In this document: piece after piece, positions 1 to 11,245 of the stretch
Layout: the number at the start of each line of letters is the position of its first letter
How positions within the stretch are numbered: position 1 is the stretch's first letter
Assembly: GCA_021234155.1 (NCBI GenBank)
Contig: JAJEKV010000105.1
Span: 2,022,494 to 2,086,493, forward strand
Length of the DNA stretch: 64,000 bases
Reading direction: 5' to 3'
DNA from: Isoetes taiwanensis
Lineage: Eukaryota > Streptophyta > Lycopodiopsida > Isoetales > Isoetaceae
Notes under the pieces: generated by a model
The model's database searches: none
Seen by the model: only the letters and a program-made list of their open reading frames with translations
What the model was told of the DNA's origin: nothing
Position numbers and translations under genes: made by a program

Positions 1-1144
1 CTTCATGCACTCCTTTAACAAGGTTTGATCACAAGTCACGGTTTTCTCAGCTCCTGAATCTATTGTCAACAATTTGTTATCCTTCTTATGCAAATCCCTT
101 GAAATAGTCAGAATTTCACCAAGTTTGCTTACCTCAGCAGTATCATCCTCTTCTTCTTCATTTGTGATCGTTTCCTTAACTATATTGACTGATGGATTAC
201 CCTTGAATCCACCCCTTCCTCTGCCAGCTCCTCCTCTTGTGCTTGCAAACCTGCCTCTTCCCCTTGATTTCCCTGAAGCCCCCCTTGGACTTGGACAGTT
301 GACAGCAATGTGCCCCTTTCCATCACAATTAAAACTCCTAATGGTCTTGCCCTCATTTGGACATTCAGATTTCAAATGCCCATATTGATTACAGTTGTAA
401 CAGGGTCCAAGCTTTCCCTTGTTATTTTCACCTTTCTTTGGTTTTCCTGCAAACAAAACTTCTGCAGATGTATCTTCATCATAAACAGCAACTTTTTGCT
501 CAAACTCTGTTCTAATCATTTGAATGGCGTGCTCCTTTGATCTAGCTACATTTCTGATCAATGTTGCCAACTGATTATTATGGGACACAGATCTTGTTAA
601 AGACAAGATTTGATACTCATCATTGAGTATAATTCTTGCTCCTTCCAAATCTGCAATTATAGAGTCAAACTTCTCCAAATATTCAGTCAAATTATCCTTT
701 TCAAATAGCTTAAGCTTCCTTAATTGTTTTTTCAGTACATCAATTTGAGAAGAAGTTTTAACTTCATATTGGCTTACCATGTACTTCCACATTTCTTTTG
801 GACTCATGCCTCTCAACTTGAGCTTAATGGCAGCGTCTACCTTGCTGGTAATGATGGCCTGTGCCTCCATTATTTTAAACTTCGTCATCCGACTGGACTC
901 CTTGTTTACTGCCGGGTGAGTTATTGCCTCCACCTTCAACAGATGCTTCACTGCTCTCCCCTGCAACAGAGTTCCTAGATCTTGTTATTGTTGCAGATCT
1001 CCTATCACCTCCATCTTCTATCAAGTGCTACAGCTTCTCAAACTCCAAAACTTGCTTAATTCCTTGCTTCCATATCTGAAATCCACCCTGCCCTTTGAAC
1101 ACTTCAATAGAGGTTAGTAGATTTGCACCAAATCTTGTAGACAT
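1..1144 (-). pseudogene. copia-A gag (capsid/nucleocapsid part), partial
   Basis: On the minus strand the gag frame starts at the ATG at 1144 (MSTRFGANLLTSIEVF), 13 bases after the PBS, as expected for copia gag. The first frame runs about 37 codons to a TAG inside GAGAAGCTGTAGCAC and then shifts. Downstream are the UBN2-type capsid region (about 600-850) and a basic, glycine- and arginine-rich nucleocapsid region (about 200-420) with zinc-knuckle cysteines. The reading frame is broken several times. Copia-B shows the same gene with breaks at other positions, so part of the damage may be sequencing error at CAG/CTG sites. The product would package the element RNA. Confidence 0.7.
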
Positions 1145-1156
1145 GATTTAAAAATA

Positions 1157-1168
1157 GCTCTGATACCA
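1157..1168 (-). other. copia-A primer binding site (initiator Met-tRNA)
   Basis: The plus strand reads GCTCTGATACCA, the reverse complement of TGGTATCAGAGC, which pairs with the 3' end of plant initiator methionine tRNA. It sits directly beside the LTR edge (TG at 1170), fixing the minus orientation of the element. Confidence 0.85.
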
Positions 1169-1575
1169 ATGAAGAAATTTTCTAGAAATCTTTATGCAAT
1201 CACACTTATAACCTTGTATCCAATTCACCTTTGATTCATCAACACAATGGTCACAATATAATTCAAGAGAAGACCTTCGATTATGCAAATTTCTTATGTC
1301 ATTCAAACCTTTAACACGAAATCATAGAAGTTCTTTCATATGGGATTGATCTTCAAGCTGTAGCAACTTTGACTATTAATTTTACGATAGCCCAAGCTCA
1401 TTCCGGATTCATTATGCAAATGTCCATTACAGAGTTCCCGATTCGATGCCTTCTACAGATACTTCTTGTGTTTTTATCTTGGGTCCGGCCGATTAGCCGG
1501 ACCGATCTCTCTCCGTGTATTTCTGTTCAATTCTCATTTGACCGACAAGGTCTTAGCTATATCCATAACTATGAC

Positions 1576-3162
1576 TGTGGCGTCCCTACTCCTTATCACG
1601 ATGCCCACATGCATTGATCGAAGGAGCATTCCCCCGCAGCTACGCGGCGGGGGCCATCCACGACTCCACTCCCCATCGGGATGAGCCGAGCAAAGGAAGA
1701 ATGGATGTGTCATTCACCCGTCTTCCATCCCTCCAATCGACCTATTCTGCGGAAGCGTGAATAAACAAGCGTGAGCACAACTAATGATAAACAAATACAA
1801 GTACCTCGAGAGGTGAATACAATACAACATCATCAGAGATAGCAATACCATAGAAATAACATCATCACATAACATAAATAACAAGAGGGGAGATCCTACC
1901 CAGGGCTCGGACTCCCGGGGGATGGCCCGGCTAGGGTCTCCGAGTTCATTGCGCATGAATTCATGGCAATGGATTTGGCTGGCATAGAACATGGCTTAGG
2001 GTAGTCCACTCCATCCGCCCCTCCCGTGCACACTTCTTGAGTAGGGCTGAAAAGTGTTGGGACTTGGCGTAGCCTGCGGTGAATAGCCGGAGGGGCTACT
2101 ACTCTTGGGTTGCATCTCCCCAGCCCGATGAGGCGAGGAAGAGAGTTGCCTCCCTCCAGGCATCCATGCTCATCCTGAGGGGCGGCTGAGGGGCCACTTT
2201 GCCCTTATTCGACTTGAACTCACCTGGAAGGTCATATTCACCACCCCAGTGTGAAAGCTCATGCCTTGCCCACCCAATGCAAAGGACAAGCCATTAAGCC
2301 TAGCCCACGAGACCCCGATGGGCCTTACTACCCGGAGGGGTCAGTCAGTGATGAGACAAGTTCCTCCTTATCAACCCGGCCTAGCCCCTTCACCCACAAC
2401 CCGGTGGGTTCACGTACACGGGCGCATATAATGGGAACTAGTGGTGCTACCTAGGATCATCACGCTACACTGCGGCTTTGGGTCTCTACCCCCTTCCCAA
2501 TACATGGAGATCACGAGTGAAATACATACAACATCCTGTAACTGGAAATAGAGAATATCATCTAATCTATCTACCTAAACAACGAGTTAGGTTCCTTAGT
2601 TAGGGCTTATGATCTCGGGGATCTATAAGGCCTCTAGAGTTGATCTAACATACTAAACCAGCCTATTGCCTTGCCCAAAGGCGGCTTTGCACAGCCAGAA
2701 CAACTAGATACCTGCTCCTTGACCGCTCGACCCTCGGGCGTCCATGCTCTGATCTTCGAAGATGGTCGCTGTCGATAACTTGTACAAATCCGGCTTTCAG
2801 CTTCGGCAATGCGGATTGAAGTCCATACTTGGCGAAATGGCTCAAGAGAACCACGAACTTCGAGAGAGGAAAGGAGCTCTAGGAAAAACCCTAAAATGCA
2901 AAGAGAAGAAAGGTTTAGGGTTTAAGGGGAAGCCCTTTTATAGAAACCCTTAGGGTTAGGTTAGATATTGGCCAAATGGGATTTAGCCATTTGGCAATGG
3001 GGTCCATGGGGTTATTAATTGTGTATGTTTATTTAACATGCACAACATTCAATGTTGCCCCTAGGTGCAACCCTATCGTCTACGCAAGTACATGTCATCC
3101 GTGACGTATGCGGACGTGGCGATAATATAATATGATTGTATATATTATGTTGGAGCGTCACA
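1576..3162 (-). repeat. X1 3' LTR
   Basis: About 1587 bp, starting TGTGGCGTCC and ending GGAGCGTCACA, the same terminal inverted ends as the G and E3 LTRs. It shares with them an internal core (about 1950-2130) including the words for CATGGCAATGGATTTGGC and CTCCATCCGCCCCTCC. The minus-strand promoter region near 2930-2945 has a TATA-like word beside AAACCCTA telo-box-like words. The neighbouring CCCCACCTT at 3167 is the polypurine tract, which proves this is the 3' LTR. Confidence 0.8.
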
Positions 3163-3176
3163 TTCTCCCCACCTTG
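3163..3176 (-). other. X1 polypurine tract
   Basis: The minus strand reads AAGGTGGGGAGAA directly before the 3' LTR. The same tract is present in G (27366-27378) and E3 (54903-54915). It would prime plus-strand DNA synthesis. Confidence 0.75.
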
Positions 3177-4020
3177 ACTTGATGCTTTGTCCCTGGCATC
3201 ACGCGCCGTCCCCACCTTGAAACACGCATATCCTCGCAATCACATTTAATACACATAGGATGTATAGCAAAATTACCCCAAGGTAATATTTAAGTTTTAA
3301 TTTCTATAACACATCCTTGTTTAATATCATACTATGGTAAGGGAGTCTTTCACCCTCTTACTTTATCATCTATTATTATTATTCACAAAATTTTATAGCT
3401 TACACCATTATTATTATTAACATAGTTCCAAAATTTCCTACTTAAGGTTCCACATGGTTTCCTTACAACACATCGTGACAAAATTATGTGTTGCAAGTCT
3501 TTGCGGTGTGACCTTCCTCCCGTGGAGACTCCCTATTGGCTGCCCGGGTCCACACTACGCTAGCATACATTTAATTATTATAGATATTGGTTGTTGGGGA
3601 ACCACCCATTAAATACAATTATATGGATGCAAGGCATATCTCCCGGCATAGGAAGATTATGTTTCTTCCATCATGGCCGTGGAGACAGCGCCTATCATGC
3701 CTATATGCCATTCATGCCTACACTGTAGTTGGCCAACGTGGGAGATAGGGTCCTTCCATTATATGGGCGTGAAGGGCCCTCCCCGTGAGGCATTGACTAG
3801 AGGTGCTTTTCTATCATGCATTCCCTGAATGACCTCTTATCTCGAGGTGGGTGTGCTTCCGTGGGGACGGTAGACCTTCTAATCTACCTCCCAACTTTCG
3901 TGCAAGCAAAACCGGCTGAATGACATTACACCCGCGTCCTAGAGATCACCGTAGTGGTCTCATCATCGGTAACAAACGCATGCAACCCATACCTAGCATA
4001 GGCTGCATCGTGGATTAATC
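3177..4020 (-). other. X1 3' untranslated region
   Basis: AT-rich, without a credible frame. It holds a block (about 3460-3545) containing the words for ACACA...GTGTTGCAAG that recurs in G (about 27650-27720) and E3 (54585-54640). A second block (3540-3800) matches G 27720-27980. It is probably the 3' UTR of the element RNA, conserved for a cis function such as packaging or priming; this is inference. Confidence 0.5.
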
Positions 4021-4420
4021 TTAGCTACACATGAAATTTAATCTAAACCCAAATCGACATGCCTGAGCCGATTTCTTGGGTGTCGATGTGCGATTACTTC
4101 GGTGACGAACCCGACCATTGCATTGCTCCATGAGTTCTTGGTACCGCTTCTCAAGATCATTTGTAGTGCCCACATAGCGTCTTCCACTTGTAAGTGTCTC
4201 TTTCATTTGGTATTGGAGGATTGAGATCTTCTTGTCTTCTTATAGGATCGACAAGAAGAACCTGGAACAATCTCAAGGTGATAAGCCCATTGTTTCGATA
4301 ACTTTGGTCTCTCCGGTACTTCCTGCGGATTAGGAATGTGTTTCTTTAGGAGACTTACGGAAAACACTATGGATCTTTAAAGTGTCTTGGCGGGTCCAAC
4401 TTATAGGATTGGTTACCTAC
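4021..4420 (-). pseudogene. X1 pol C-terminus / chromodomain-like relic
   Basis: DNA-level match to the end of G pol (28229-28568): the CAT..GTNTTC word for HKVF, the downstream KETH/KKHTPNP segment and the closing MEQCNG motif (MEQWDG-like in G). The frame is broken by stops. In chromoviruses this region follows the integrase and reads histone marks to steer insertion. The E3 element lacks this segment. A related word (GAAGCAATGCAACGGCCAAG, minus strand) recurs near 5500, so part of the region may be duplicated. Confidence 0.45.
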
Positions 4421-4579
4421 TCTTTTGGTTATCCCAATTGTCCAGCCCACCTTGGAGCAAGCTTCTTGCAATTGTCGATCGCGAGCTTCAGTGATCTTTA
4501 ATCGCCCGATCTGAGAGCTTCAGCCTAACCCGCCCGATGCGAGCTTCATCTATGCAATTGTCGATCACGAGCTTGTCGC

Positions 4580-7500
4580 TATGCTCTTAGGCCTCTTGCT
4601 GCTAGAGGATATCTTTGTACTTCCTCCACCAACTGTTGCATGTCGGCCGCTAGCATCCGTTAACGTCTTAAATAAACATTACATTCTTGGACCCCCGCAT
4701 GATCCCTGGCGGACTTCCCTAATGCATGCAATTATATTAATTACCTTCACGGTAATATTCTTATATTAGCATTATAGTAGTATTGGATATATTGCTTCCA
4801 ATAGTATTATATTTAACTAACTATTATATGATAACTTTACGACCTTTAAGATATGTCATCATCACGATTATCGATGCCATACTTAGTTTGAAGCGTATTT
4901 TAATTGTTTATCATATGGCTAGGATTTATATCATCGGATCCAAGTGTTGAAGCGTATGACTCTCGCTTCATTACTTGGTTGGTGATGTATCAACCTTACA
5001 TGTATATACTTTATATTTGCTATACTTATGGAAAGATAGACAAATTCTTATTATATTTGTCGATCCTATGAAAGTTACTTAAATGCCTTTGGAAGGAATT
5101 ACATCCTTGCGAAGGTTTAACTAAGATTTTATGTAATTATTATCTTACTTTATCTTGATCTTGAGATATCTACACAAGACAAAACTATCTATGCAGCTAT
5201 TATGAACATATAATTTATCAACAAGGCATTAAAGCTTGTGATACATGCCATCATGGAGTGCTTATCGATGCCCTCATGATAACATGTTTAAGATTATATA
5301 ATTTATGTAGTTATATGGGGTTGACAACCACGAATAATTTAATTAAGAGCTAGGCTACTAGCTGGTTCCTAGAATCTTGAATGCAAACAATAGATCATGG
5401 TAAGAAATTTATGCAAAGCCTCTCCCACCTTGGTTGTCGCACCCGCTAAGGCTAGAATACATCTCCCCATTGAGTGGGGTGTCGACTAATTTGGAAACGA
5501 CTTGGCCGTTGCATTGCTTCCATTGATTAAGCTCCCACACTTTGGTGCGGTTGGTTTACGCATTAATCTTGCATGCTAAAGGACACATAGACATTAAGCA
5601 TCTATCCATCTTCACGCTCTATGTGCTTTGGCTACTTGCGAAAGGAACTCTATTCTAAGGGTGGAACTAATTGGATGGCGATTCAACCCCTAAGATGTAG
5701 GTAGGTTCAGTCCTAAGATTGAGCCTTCCCCACTTTCTTCATAAGAAAGTGGTCCTACACCTCAATGTATCCTATCCCTTAATTGATGTTGTCATAACAT
5801 CTTAGCTATTCTATTTACCTTAAGAGGTTATATGCTTCTTACCTAACACATTAATTTACTAGCCTTAGCTAACATATTTAATCATCTATGATGGATGCAG
5901 CCATCATGTTTAACATATCTATCCCTAAGCGATGAGTTATTGAATTATTTAGAACAATTCTAAATTGCAAGGTTTTATTATCATGACAATTCTTTTTTTG
6001 CCTCAAGAGACTATGTGATTAATATGTTTCTTATTTCTCGATGTGCCTTTCATGTGCTATTTAATTTAATATTCTAAATATCCCTTTTCTTAGTTATTTA
6101 CTCTCTTAGAATATTCCTATCAATTGAATTGATGTCATCATAACAAGTTGGCGGACTTGTTAGATTACTTCTTTTCATTCGATTGGATTATTCCTTGGAG
6201 GTACTAGCTTTATACATGGTCAATAATTATCCTAGTAATGATTCCTTCTTAGCGAGGTGTCGGTCTCACGAAGTGGTTTCAATATGTTGGATGTGCATTT
6301 AACAATCATGTATAATTTTAGTTACTCCTATGCATTTCCTTCCCAATCGTTGGCTTAGCTCAGCTTGGGGCAATCCCTTCATGAGAAAATCTAGAAATGC
6401 CTTCCCACTCCCATTATGGATGTAGTCATCCATAAGCCTCAATCTTGCTTTCATGACTCATCCACTTTTGCCTTCTTGAGGGGTAGCGTTCTTGGGTTGC
6501 TTTCGAGACTCGGGGCTCCTCCCTCGATGTAGAGGTCAACTTTCCTCGATGTAGAGGCTTCCCCATTGTTGGTGGTTATAAAGTAGTTGACCACTTGAAA
6601 TCTTCTATGTTACTTCCCAAAAGCCTGAAGGTGGTTTCATTGAGAAACATCTTGGCTAAAGATGCCTCTAGATCCGATCTTATTGTGCCAACTCCATCCT
6701 TGAGTCTGTGGCGTGTTGTGAGACAAGTGTTGAGGATGTTGCTTTCCTTCCGCTTCCAATTGTCCAGGCATCTCTTTTCTTTGATCACGTTATCTTGAGA
6801 GAGAGGGAAATAACAAAGGGAAATATGCATGCAAGTCATATAGCTTACACTATTATGATTACAAATACTATTAAAGCTATTAGGCTCCTTGGTGTCTCCC
6901 CCTCGAGGTGCACCGTTGCTCCATGGCGTTGTTGTCGATGTTCCTCTAGTGCTGGTGTTGAAGATCTATATCCTCCTATTTATATGTCATTTCGTGCTTT
7001 CGATTGGTAGACTCTTTGATATTTTGAGCTCTCCAATGCATGCATTTTTGCGGACATAACTTTATACGCTTCACAATGTCGAAGATCTTTGGAGGTGCCT
7101 CTTGAAGTTGTGCACAATCCCTTTGGCTAGACTTCGTAATTAAGGAGTTGTTCTCTTCATCAGTTGCCTTCGAATTGTCGATCTTTGGGTTCCGCGAAGT
7201 TGCATCGCGGTTATCGTAGCTTTGTGAGGTTCTAGCTGATTAAATCGATTCTTTGGCTCGGTTCTCCTATTAAGCTTCTCCTTGAGCTTCTCGCCATTAC
7301 TGTTTGATCTCCTCAATGTGATGGCTTAGGCGTTATTCACGATCTTCGTTGCTATGCTGCCTTCTAGTTGCACTTGATCCAGCTCCGCAGGTTTTGGACC
7401 TCATGTTGCATCTAAGGGCTTCGTGGAAGTACTAGCACTCCTTCTTCTTACGGTTTATGGCCATTGTCCCTCAATACATGTGCATCTTCACGGTGAGTAA

Positions 7501-8340
7501 AGCCTCATGACTCTTCTCCATGATTGGTTTCTTCGGGGGGATGATGTACTCTTATATCTAGCGTGAATTGACCCTTGAGTTGAAGTACTTTCGCCCTAGA
7601 CACCTTTTCGTGTCCTTGAATAGCCCGGCTAATGTCTTGAACTCTCTTTTTGTCGAAGGTGCTTTGGTTCTTTGTCCTTGTCGTCAAGGTGTGAATGCTT
7701 CTATCTTGGCGTTGAGGGTCCCTGCGTTAATGGGAGATAAGTTGGGCTTCTTGTCTTCTAATTGTTGGCGGGGTACTTGCCAGAAGCCATCACCTAGTTG
7801 TTGAATGAGCATAGACATAACCCATTGTTGTGGCCCTTTCTTAAGTGTATCTCCATCGGTGTGCATGTTACAAACATCACCATACAAGGTAGAATTATGG
7901 TGGAGTCTAAGGTTGCCTCCTTAGTTGGCTCGTTGATGTCGAGTTGTCCCAAGGAATTCCTCGGCGTCTATTGGCTTGAGTGTTATTGTCGTAGTTTAGA
8001 AGATGTGTGTTAGTTCCTCATACGTTGTTGAGGACACTTTAATGTGGTTAGTGTTCTTTGCTACAAAGGGGTAGAGTTGCATCGAAGATGTCGTCGTGCA
8101 AAACCTAGATGGTGCGGCTAGAGATCTTGACATGGTGGCGTTATCTCTCATCTTGACATTGTCTTTGGGCCGGCGATCTTCTACTTGAGGGCAGCTTCTC
8201 CGAAGTGTCTGGAGTTGAAGCTTGGCTTGAGCTCAGTGCGTCTCTCTCCTATATTTGCTCTTCCATTTGAGCACTTGCTCTTGGCTATACATGTGGTTCT
8301 TTACTTCATCCTTTGGCGTTGAGGCGATGAAGTTTCTTGA
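4580..8340 (-). other. block shared with E3, unknown decayed coding content
   Basis: This stretch matches E3 51100-54480 in reverse complement. Examples are GACGTTAACGGATGCTAGC near 4640-4660 (E3 about 54409-54427), the 5440-5560 segment (E3 53700-53820), and 7505-7887, whose minus-strand frames (LGDGFWQVP, KKRVQDISRAIQ, LKGQFTLDIRVHH) resemble E3 51350-51620. The last peptides suggest a real but unknown protein (ORF3). I found no catalytic motif of protease, reverse transcriptase, RNase H or integrase. It occupies the place of pol. Confidence 0.4.
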
Positions 8341-8498
8341 TCTAAACACTAAACCCTAAAACATGATCCTAATTTTTGTACTATGTGTTAGCTCGATATT
8401 TATGATAGACATATATATATATATAATTATCTTTGGGATTTTAATTCATCCACTTTTCTAATTTATAGAAGAGCATATGCTTAATTGTGTATACTTCT
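8341..8498 (-). other. AT-rich spacer after X1 ORF2
   Basis: Very AT-rich with an (AT)n run at 8411-8424. It corresponds to E3 50980-51090, sharing CCACTTTTCTAATTTAT-like words. It is probably the 3' untranslated part of the ORF2 transcript. Confidence 0.4.
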
Positions 8499-9897
8499 TT
8501 AGGATTTTCCCTCCTCAATCCGCGTTTGATTCTTGGTTTTCTTGCATCTTCCTTGTTCTACTTGACTCCGGGGTTCCTTGAGGTGTTTCGCGGTAGTTTG
8601 ACCTTGTGTGTGATTTGAGGTCGTTATCCCAAGTCGCGGAGAGCGTTGCTTTCGATGTGAACCCTTGAGTTGAAAATGCTCCTCCTTAATGTGTTTGTCA
8701 TGTGGAGTGTCGTTTGGAGATCGCATAGCATTGATCAACTTGAATACGATCACTTGGTTGTTGCGGTCGGGCATTGTTGCATGTCTTTGAATCTTCGTTG
8801 TGAGATGCTTCCCCTATGCACGGAATTGTTGTCATCTCCATTGCACATGCCATCACTCTTTTGAGTTGCGTTTGAGTGGTCGTGGTTGTTTGTTAGATTG
8901 GCTCCTTAGTCATTTTGTGGTGCTCTGCCTCCCCGCCTCCTCCTCTAAGTTCGATTGTAGCCCCATGTCTTAGGGTTATTAGTCCCGGTAATGCTATCAT
9001 CTCCACAGTAATTAGCCCGAACATGAATTTAGGAGATGTTGCGTTGATCTTTGCCTCTATCTGTTATTTGGTGCTTTCTTTGTCGAGGTCTTTGGGTAGG
9101 GCCTTTTCGTTATTTTCCCTTTGATTTCCATCCGATTAGTGTTGGATCGCTATGAACTTCTCGTGGGTAACTCCTGTTGTCCCATCATCTGCTCTTGCGG
9201 TGTAGGCTTCTATGTCCGTCGATAATGCGGCGATTAATGCGTCGAGCCTCCCTTGTCTTGATGTGAAATTCTGCGTTTCTGTCGATGAAGTCACCAGAGT
9301 CGGTTGTTGGCGTAGGAGATGTAGGAGCTTCGTTTATCCTGTAGCCTTTGTCCACACTCACGGGGGAGGAGGGTTCTTGATGTCATCTGCAAGGCTTCAG
9401 TGCGGTTCCTTGGATGATTACCGGGGTTAAGCTTGTGATGCCTAGCCCAAGTGGTGGAGTTGTGCTGCGTGGTTCTCATCCCCTCTTCAAAGCTTTGAAG
9501 TTCTGCTCGCTCTTTGCCTTTCTTGTCTTGCGGGTCGGCGTCAGCGATGTCCTCTCTGCCCGACCCCGTCCTTCATCTTCCTCTGCTTTGCCTCCTGTGC
9601 TTTCGAGGCATCGCTCTTCTTGATTCTTTGCCATGGCCATAGGCTCGAGCTCTAGGGGTTGGGCGGATGGCTCTCCTATCTGGGTTTGGGCTCTATGGAA
9701 TAGAAAAATTGCTACTGACTGGGGACATATAATTGGGCAAAGCGGACTGGCCGTATTTTCTAGGTATTTGTCTATCTTAAGGCTGTCCTAAAGTATCCTA
9801 TGCAAGGGGAAGTTCTACTAGAGAAGGACCTATCTTTGCATGGAACTTCGACCATGATGTCACTGGTAAAATAGGGAATAGCATTGATGGTTGCCAT
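8499..9897 (-). pseudogene. X1 ORF2-like accessory gene, frames broken
   Basis: Unknown function. The start is set at the ATG at 9897 (MATINAIPYF), 120 nt after a TATA box, matching the ORF2 start in G (MATADFSRWY at 34774). The peptide IGPSLVELPL near 9800 matches VGPSLVQVPP of G. The last frame (8499-8774, 91 codons, basic and glutamine-rich, ending in TAA) matches E3 50650-50963 at DNA level. Between them several frames are open but shifted. The family is shared by X1, G and E3 and always follows the H3-like gene. Confidence 0.5.
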
Positions 9898-10007
9898 GAT
9901 GCTAGAGCTGATGGGGATATCAAGCGGATGAAGGGCGCCTCTGGGAGCTGAAAAATGCGGCTTGGGCGAGGGAGCAAAGGTGTAGGATGCAAAATGAGGG
10001 TTGTGGT

Positions 10008-10017
10008 CTACTTATAG
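10008..10017 (-). promoter_or_regulatory. TATA box of X1 ORF2
   Basis: The minus strand reads CTATAAGTAG, 120 nt before the ORF2 ATG, with AAAACCCTAATTTT (telo-box-like, on the plus strand) immediately upstream. G has the same layout at 34884-34893. Confidence 0.5.
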
Positions 10018-10190
10018 GCAAAACCCTAATTTTAGAAAAAAAATTTGGATAAAGGGAAAATCTAGGATTCTAAGGTATTGTTAAGCACAAGACAAGCTAA
10101 TCAAGCTAAAGAGTACATTCTAAGGATCCTATTGCAACAAATTCTATCTAATTTGGGGAAGGTGTGGACAAATTGGGGCAATTTTGGTGT

Positions 10191-10265
10191 GACCACTCAC
10201 TACGGTCTTGCGAGGCGAGTTAGGAATATGATCCTAAGTGGCACAGGCGCCTCTGTGAGGGTGGG
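10191..10265 (-). repeat. X1 nested-dyad repeat 1
   Basis: Outer arms CCACTCAC and GTGAGGGTGG enclose an inner dyad TTAGGA-atatga-TCCTAA, with GC-rich spacers including GGCGCC. Two more copies follow at 10393-10467 and 10597-10668. The three lie between the H3-like relic and ORF2. Confidence 0.75.
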
Positions 10266-10392
10266 GCCCTGTTTGGATCGAGGATGATGCCAAACATGCA
10301 AACTAAGGGTGAAATCCGCATATCTAGTCGAGATAGGTCGGGATTGAAGCCCTTACTTGCTTCATTTGGATAAGTTTTGGCCCATTTGGGGT

Positions 10393-10467
10393 CGACCACT
10401 CACCACAGTCGCGCCCGGTCGAATCGGTTTGCAAACCCGAATTAGTGCAGGCACTCTGCGAGGTGGG
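10393..10467 (-). repeat. X1 nested-dyad repeat 2
   Basis: Same outer arms (CCACTCACC, GAGGTGGGG), but the inner dyad is TCGGTTTGCAAACCCGA instead of TTAGGA/TCCTAA. The changed loop with conserved arms suggests that the fold is kept rather than the sequence. Confidence 0.7.
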
Positions 10468-10596
10468 GCTCCATGTGAGTTAGGGTTGGGCAATTTCTAC
10501 AAACTAGGGTTCAAATCCTACTAATTATGGTGGTTGAGTCGAATGGTGTGCTTACTTTACGCATTTGGACAAGTTTTGGCATAGATCGGTTGCTTT

Positions 10597-10668
10597 CGAC
10601 CACTCACCTGCGGTCTTGGCGAAGTTAGGAATATAATCCTAAGTGGCACAGGCACTCTGTGAGTGGGG
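10597..10668 (-). repeat. X1 nested-dyad repeat 3
   Basis: Outer arms CCACTCACC and GTGAGTGGGG, inner dyad TTAGGA-atataa-TCCTAA. It is nearest to the H3-like relic. Confidence 0.75.
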
Positions 10669-10782
10669 CCAAAAACTTGAGTTTTTGCTCCAACTTTGTT
10701 AATTCCAACTGCGAGAACTTAGTAACACATTCTACTTACACCTGATTTAACATATTAACATGATCAAAATATAAATTTATAT

Positions 10783-11004
10783 TTACAATAAACTAGCAAT
10801 CTTCTTTTCTGGCGAGGCTGCGTGGATGTTGCACCCGAGTTCTTGATAGTCGAAAGGTTCTTCATCTGGGATGATTAGCATATGTCTTCCATTCGATGAA
10901 GATTGTTGATAGGTCGGTTGTGCCTGTCTTTCGCTTAAGTTTGTAGAAATTATTTGCCATAGTGCTTCCTCTCTTGGATTGCTTTGGGTCTTCAATGTCT
11001 TCAA
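10783..11004 (-). pseudogene. X1 histone H3-like C-terminal relic
   Basis: A 73-codon minus-strand open segment whose end reads ELGCNIHA...PEKKIASLL. It aligns with the H3 stretch TNLCAIHA..PKDIQLARRI (helix 2 end to helix 3). Upstream ISTNLSERQ and YQQSSS lie where KTDLRFQSS of H3 would be. Similarity is much weaker than in E3 and G, and on its own I would not call it. The position supports it: it sits beside the dyad repeats and upstream of ORF2, exactly where E3 and G have their H3-like genes. The N-terminal tail is not found; the element is cut at about 11160. Confidence 0.35.
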
Positions 11005-11170
11005 AGTGGTGCTCCTTGCCCTTATTGGCTCTAGCCTTGTACCTTAAAAGCTATTGCTTCTATTTCTAAATAAACTATAGTTTGGGAGGCGAAATTAGGG
11101 TTTGACCTATTTTGGTCATTTTGAGGAGGATTATAATATTTTTAGCCTAATTTGAGGTCATAAATGGATT

Positions 11171-11237
11171 CTAATATATCAAATGAACTTGTGTGCTCTA
11201 TCAAATCAAGCGATCAAGTTCATTTGACATATATTAG
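11171..11237. repeat. inverted repeat with 21-23-bp arms
   Basis: The left arm CTAATATATCAAATGAACTTG (11171-11191) pairs with the right arm at 11215-11237 around a 23-base loop. A third copy lies at 12554-12576. The arm sequence is copia RNase H coding DNA (QVHLTYIS), so these are copia pieces at both sides of the X2 LTR, one of them folded back. Confidence 0.7.
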
Positions 11238-11245
11238 TTCTACCT

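Larger units (their letters stand above)
1..1575 (-). mobile_element. copia-A: 5' part of a Ty1/copia element
   Basis: This is the 5' end of a minus-strand Ty1/copia element, cut by the left window edge. It holds gag, a primer binding site and about 400 bp of 5' LTR. Positions 1-1570 match copia-B (about 15785-17363) almost base for base, which defines the family. The LTR is interrupted at 1575/1576, where the X1 LTR starts; in copia-B the sequence after CCATAACTAT runs on differently. X1 therefore probably inserted into this LTR. I saw no continuation of the copia-A LTR elsewhere in the window. Confidence 0.85.
1576..11160 (-). mobile_element. X1: gypsy-type LTR element carrying an H3-like relic, 5' end lost
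   Basis: A minus-strand LTR element related to both G and E3. From its 3' end it has a complete LTR (1576-3162), a polypurine tract, a 3' untranslated block shared with G and E3, a decayed pol C-terminus (about 4020-4420), a long block shared only with E3 (4580-8340), an ORF2-like gene (8499-9897), three nested-dyad repeats and an H3-like relic. No 5' LTR in the same orientation is seen; the element ends near 11160 at an inverted repeat. I recognise no reverse transcriptase or integrase core, so it is either non-autonomous or strongly decayed. Confidence 0.7.
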
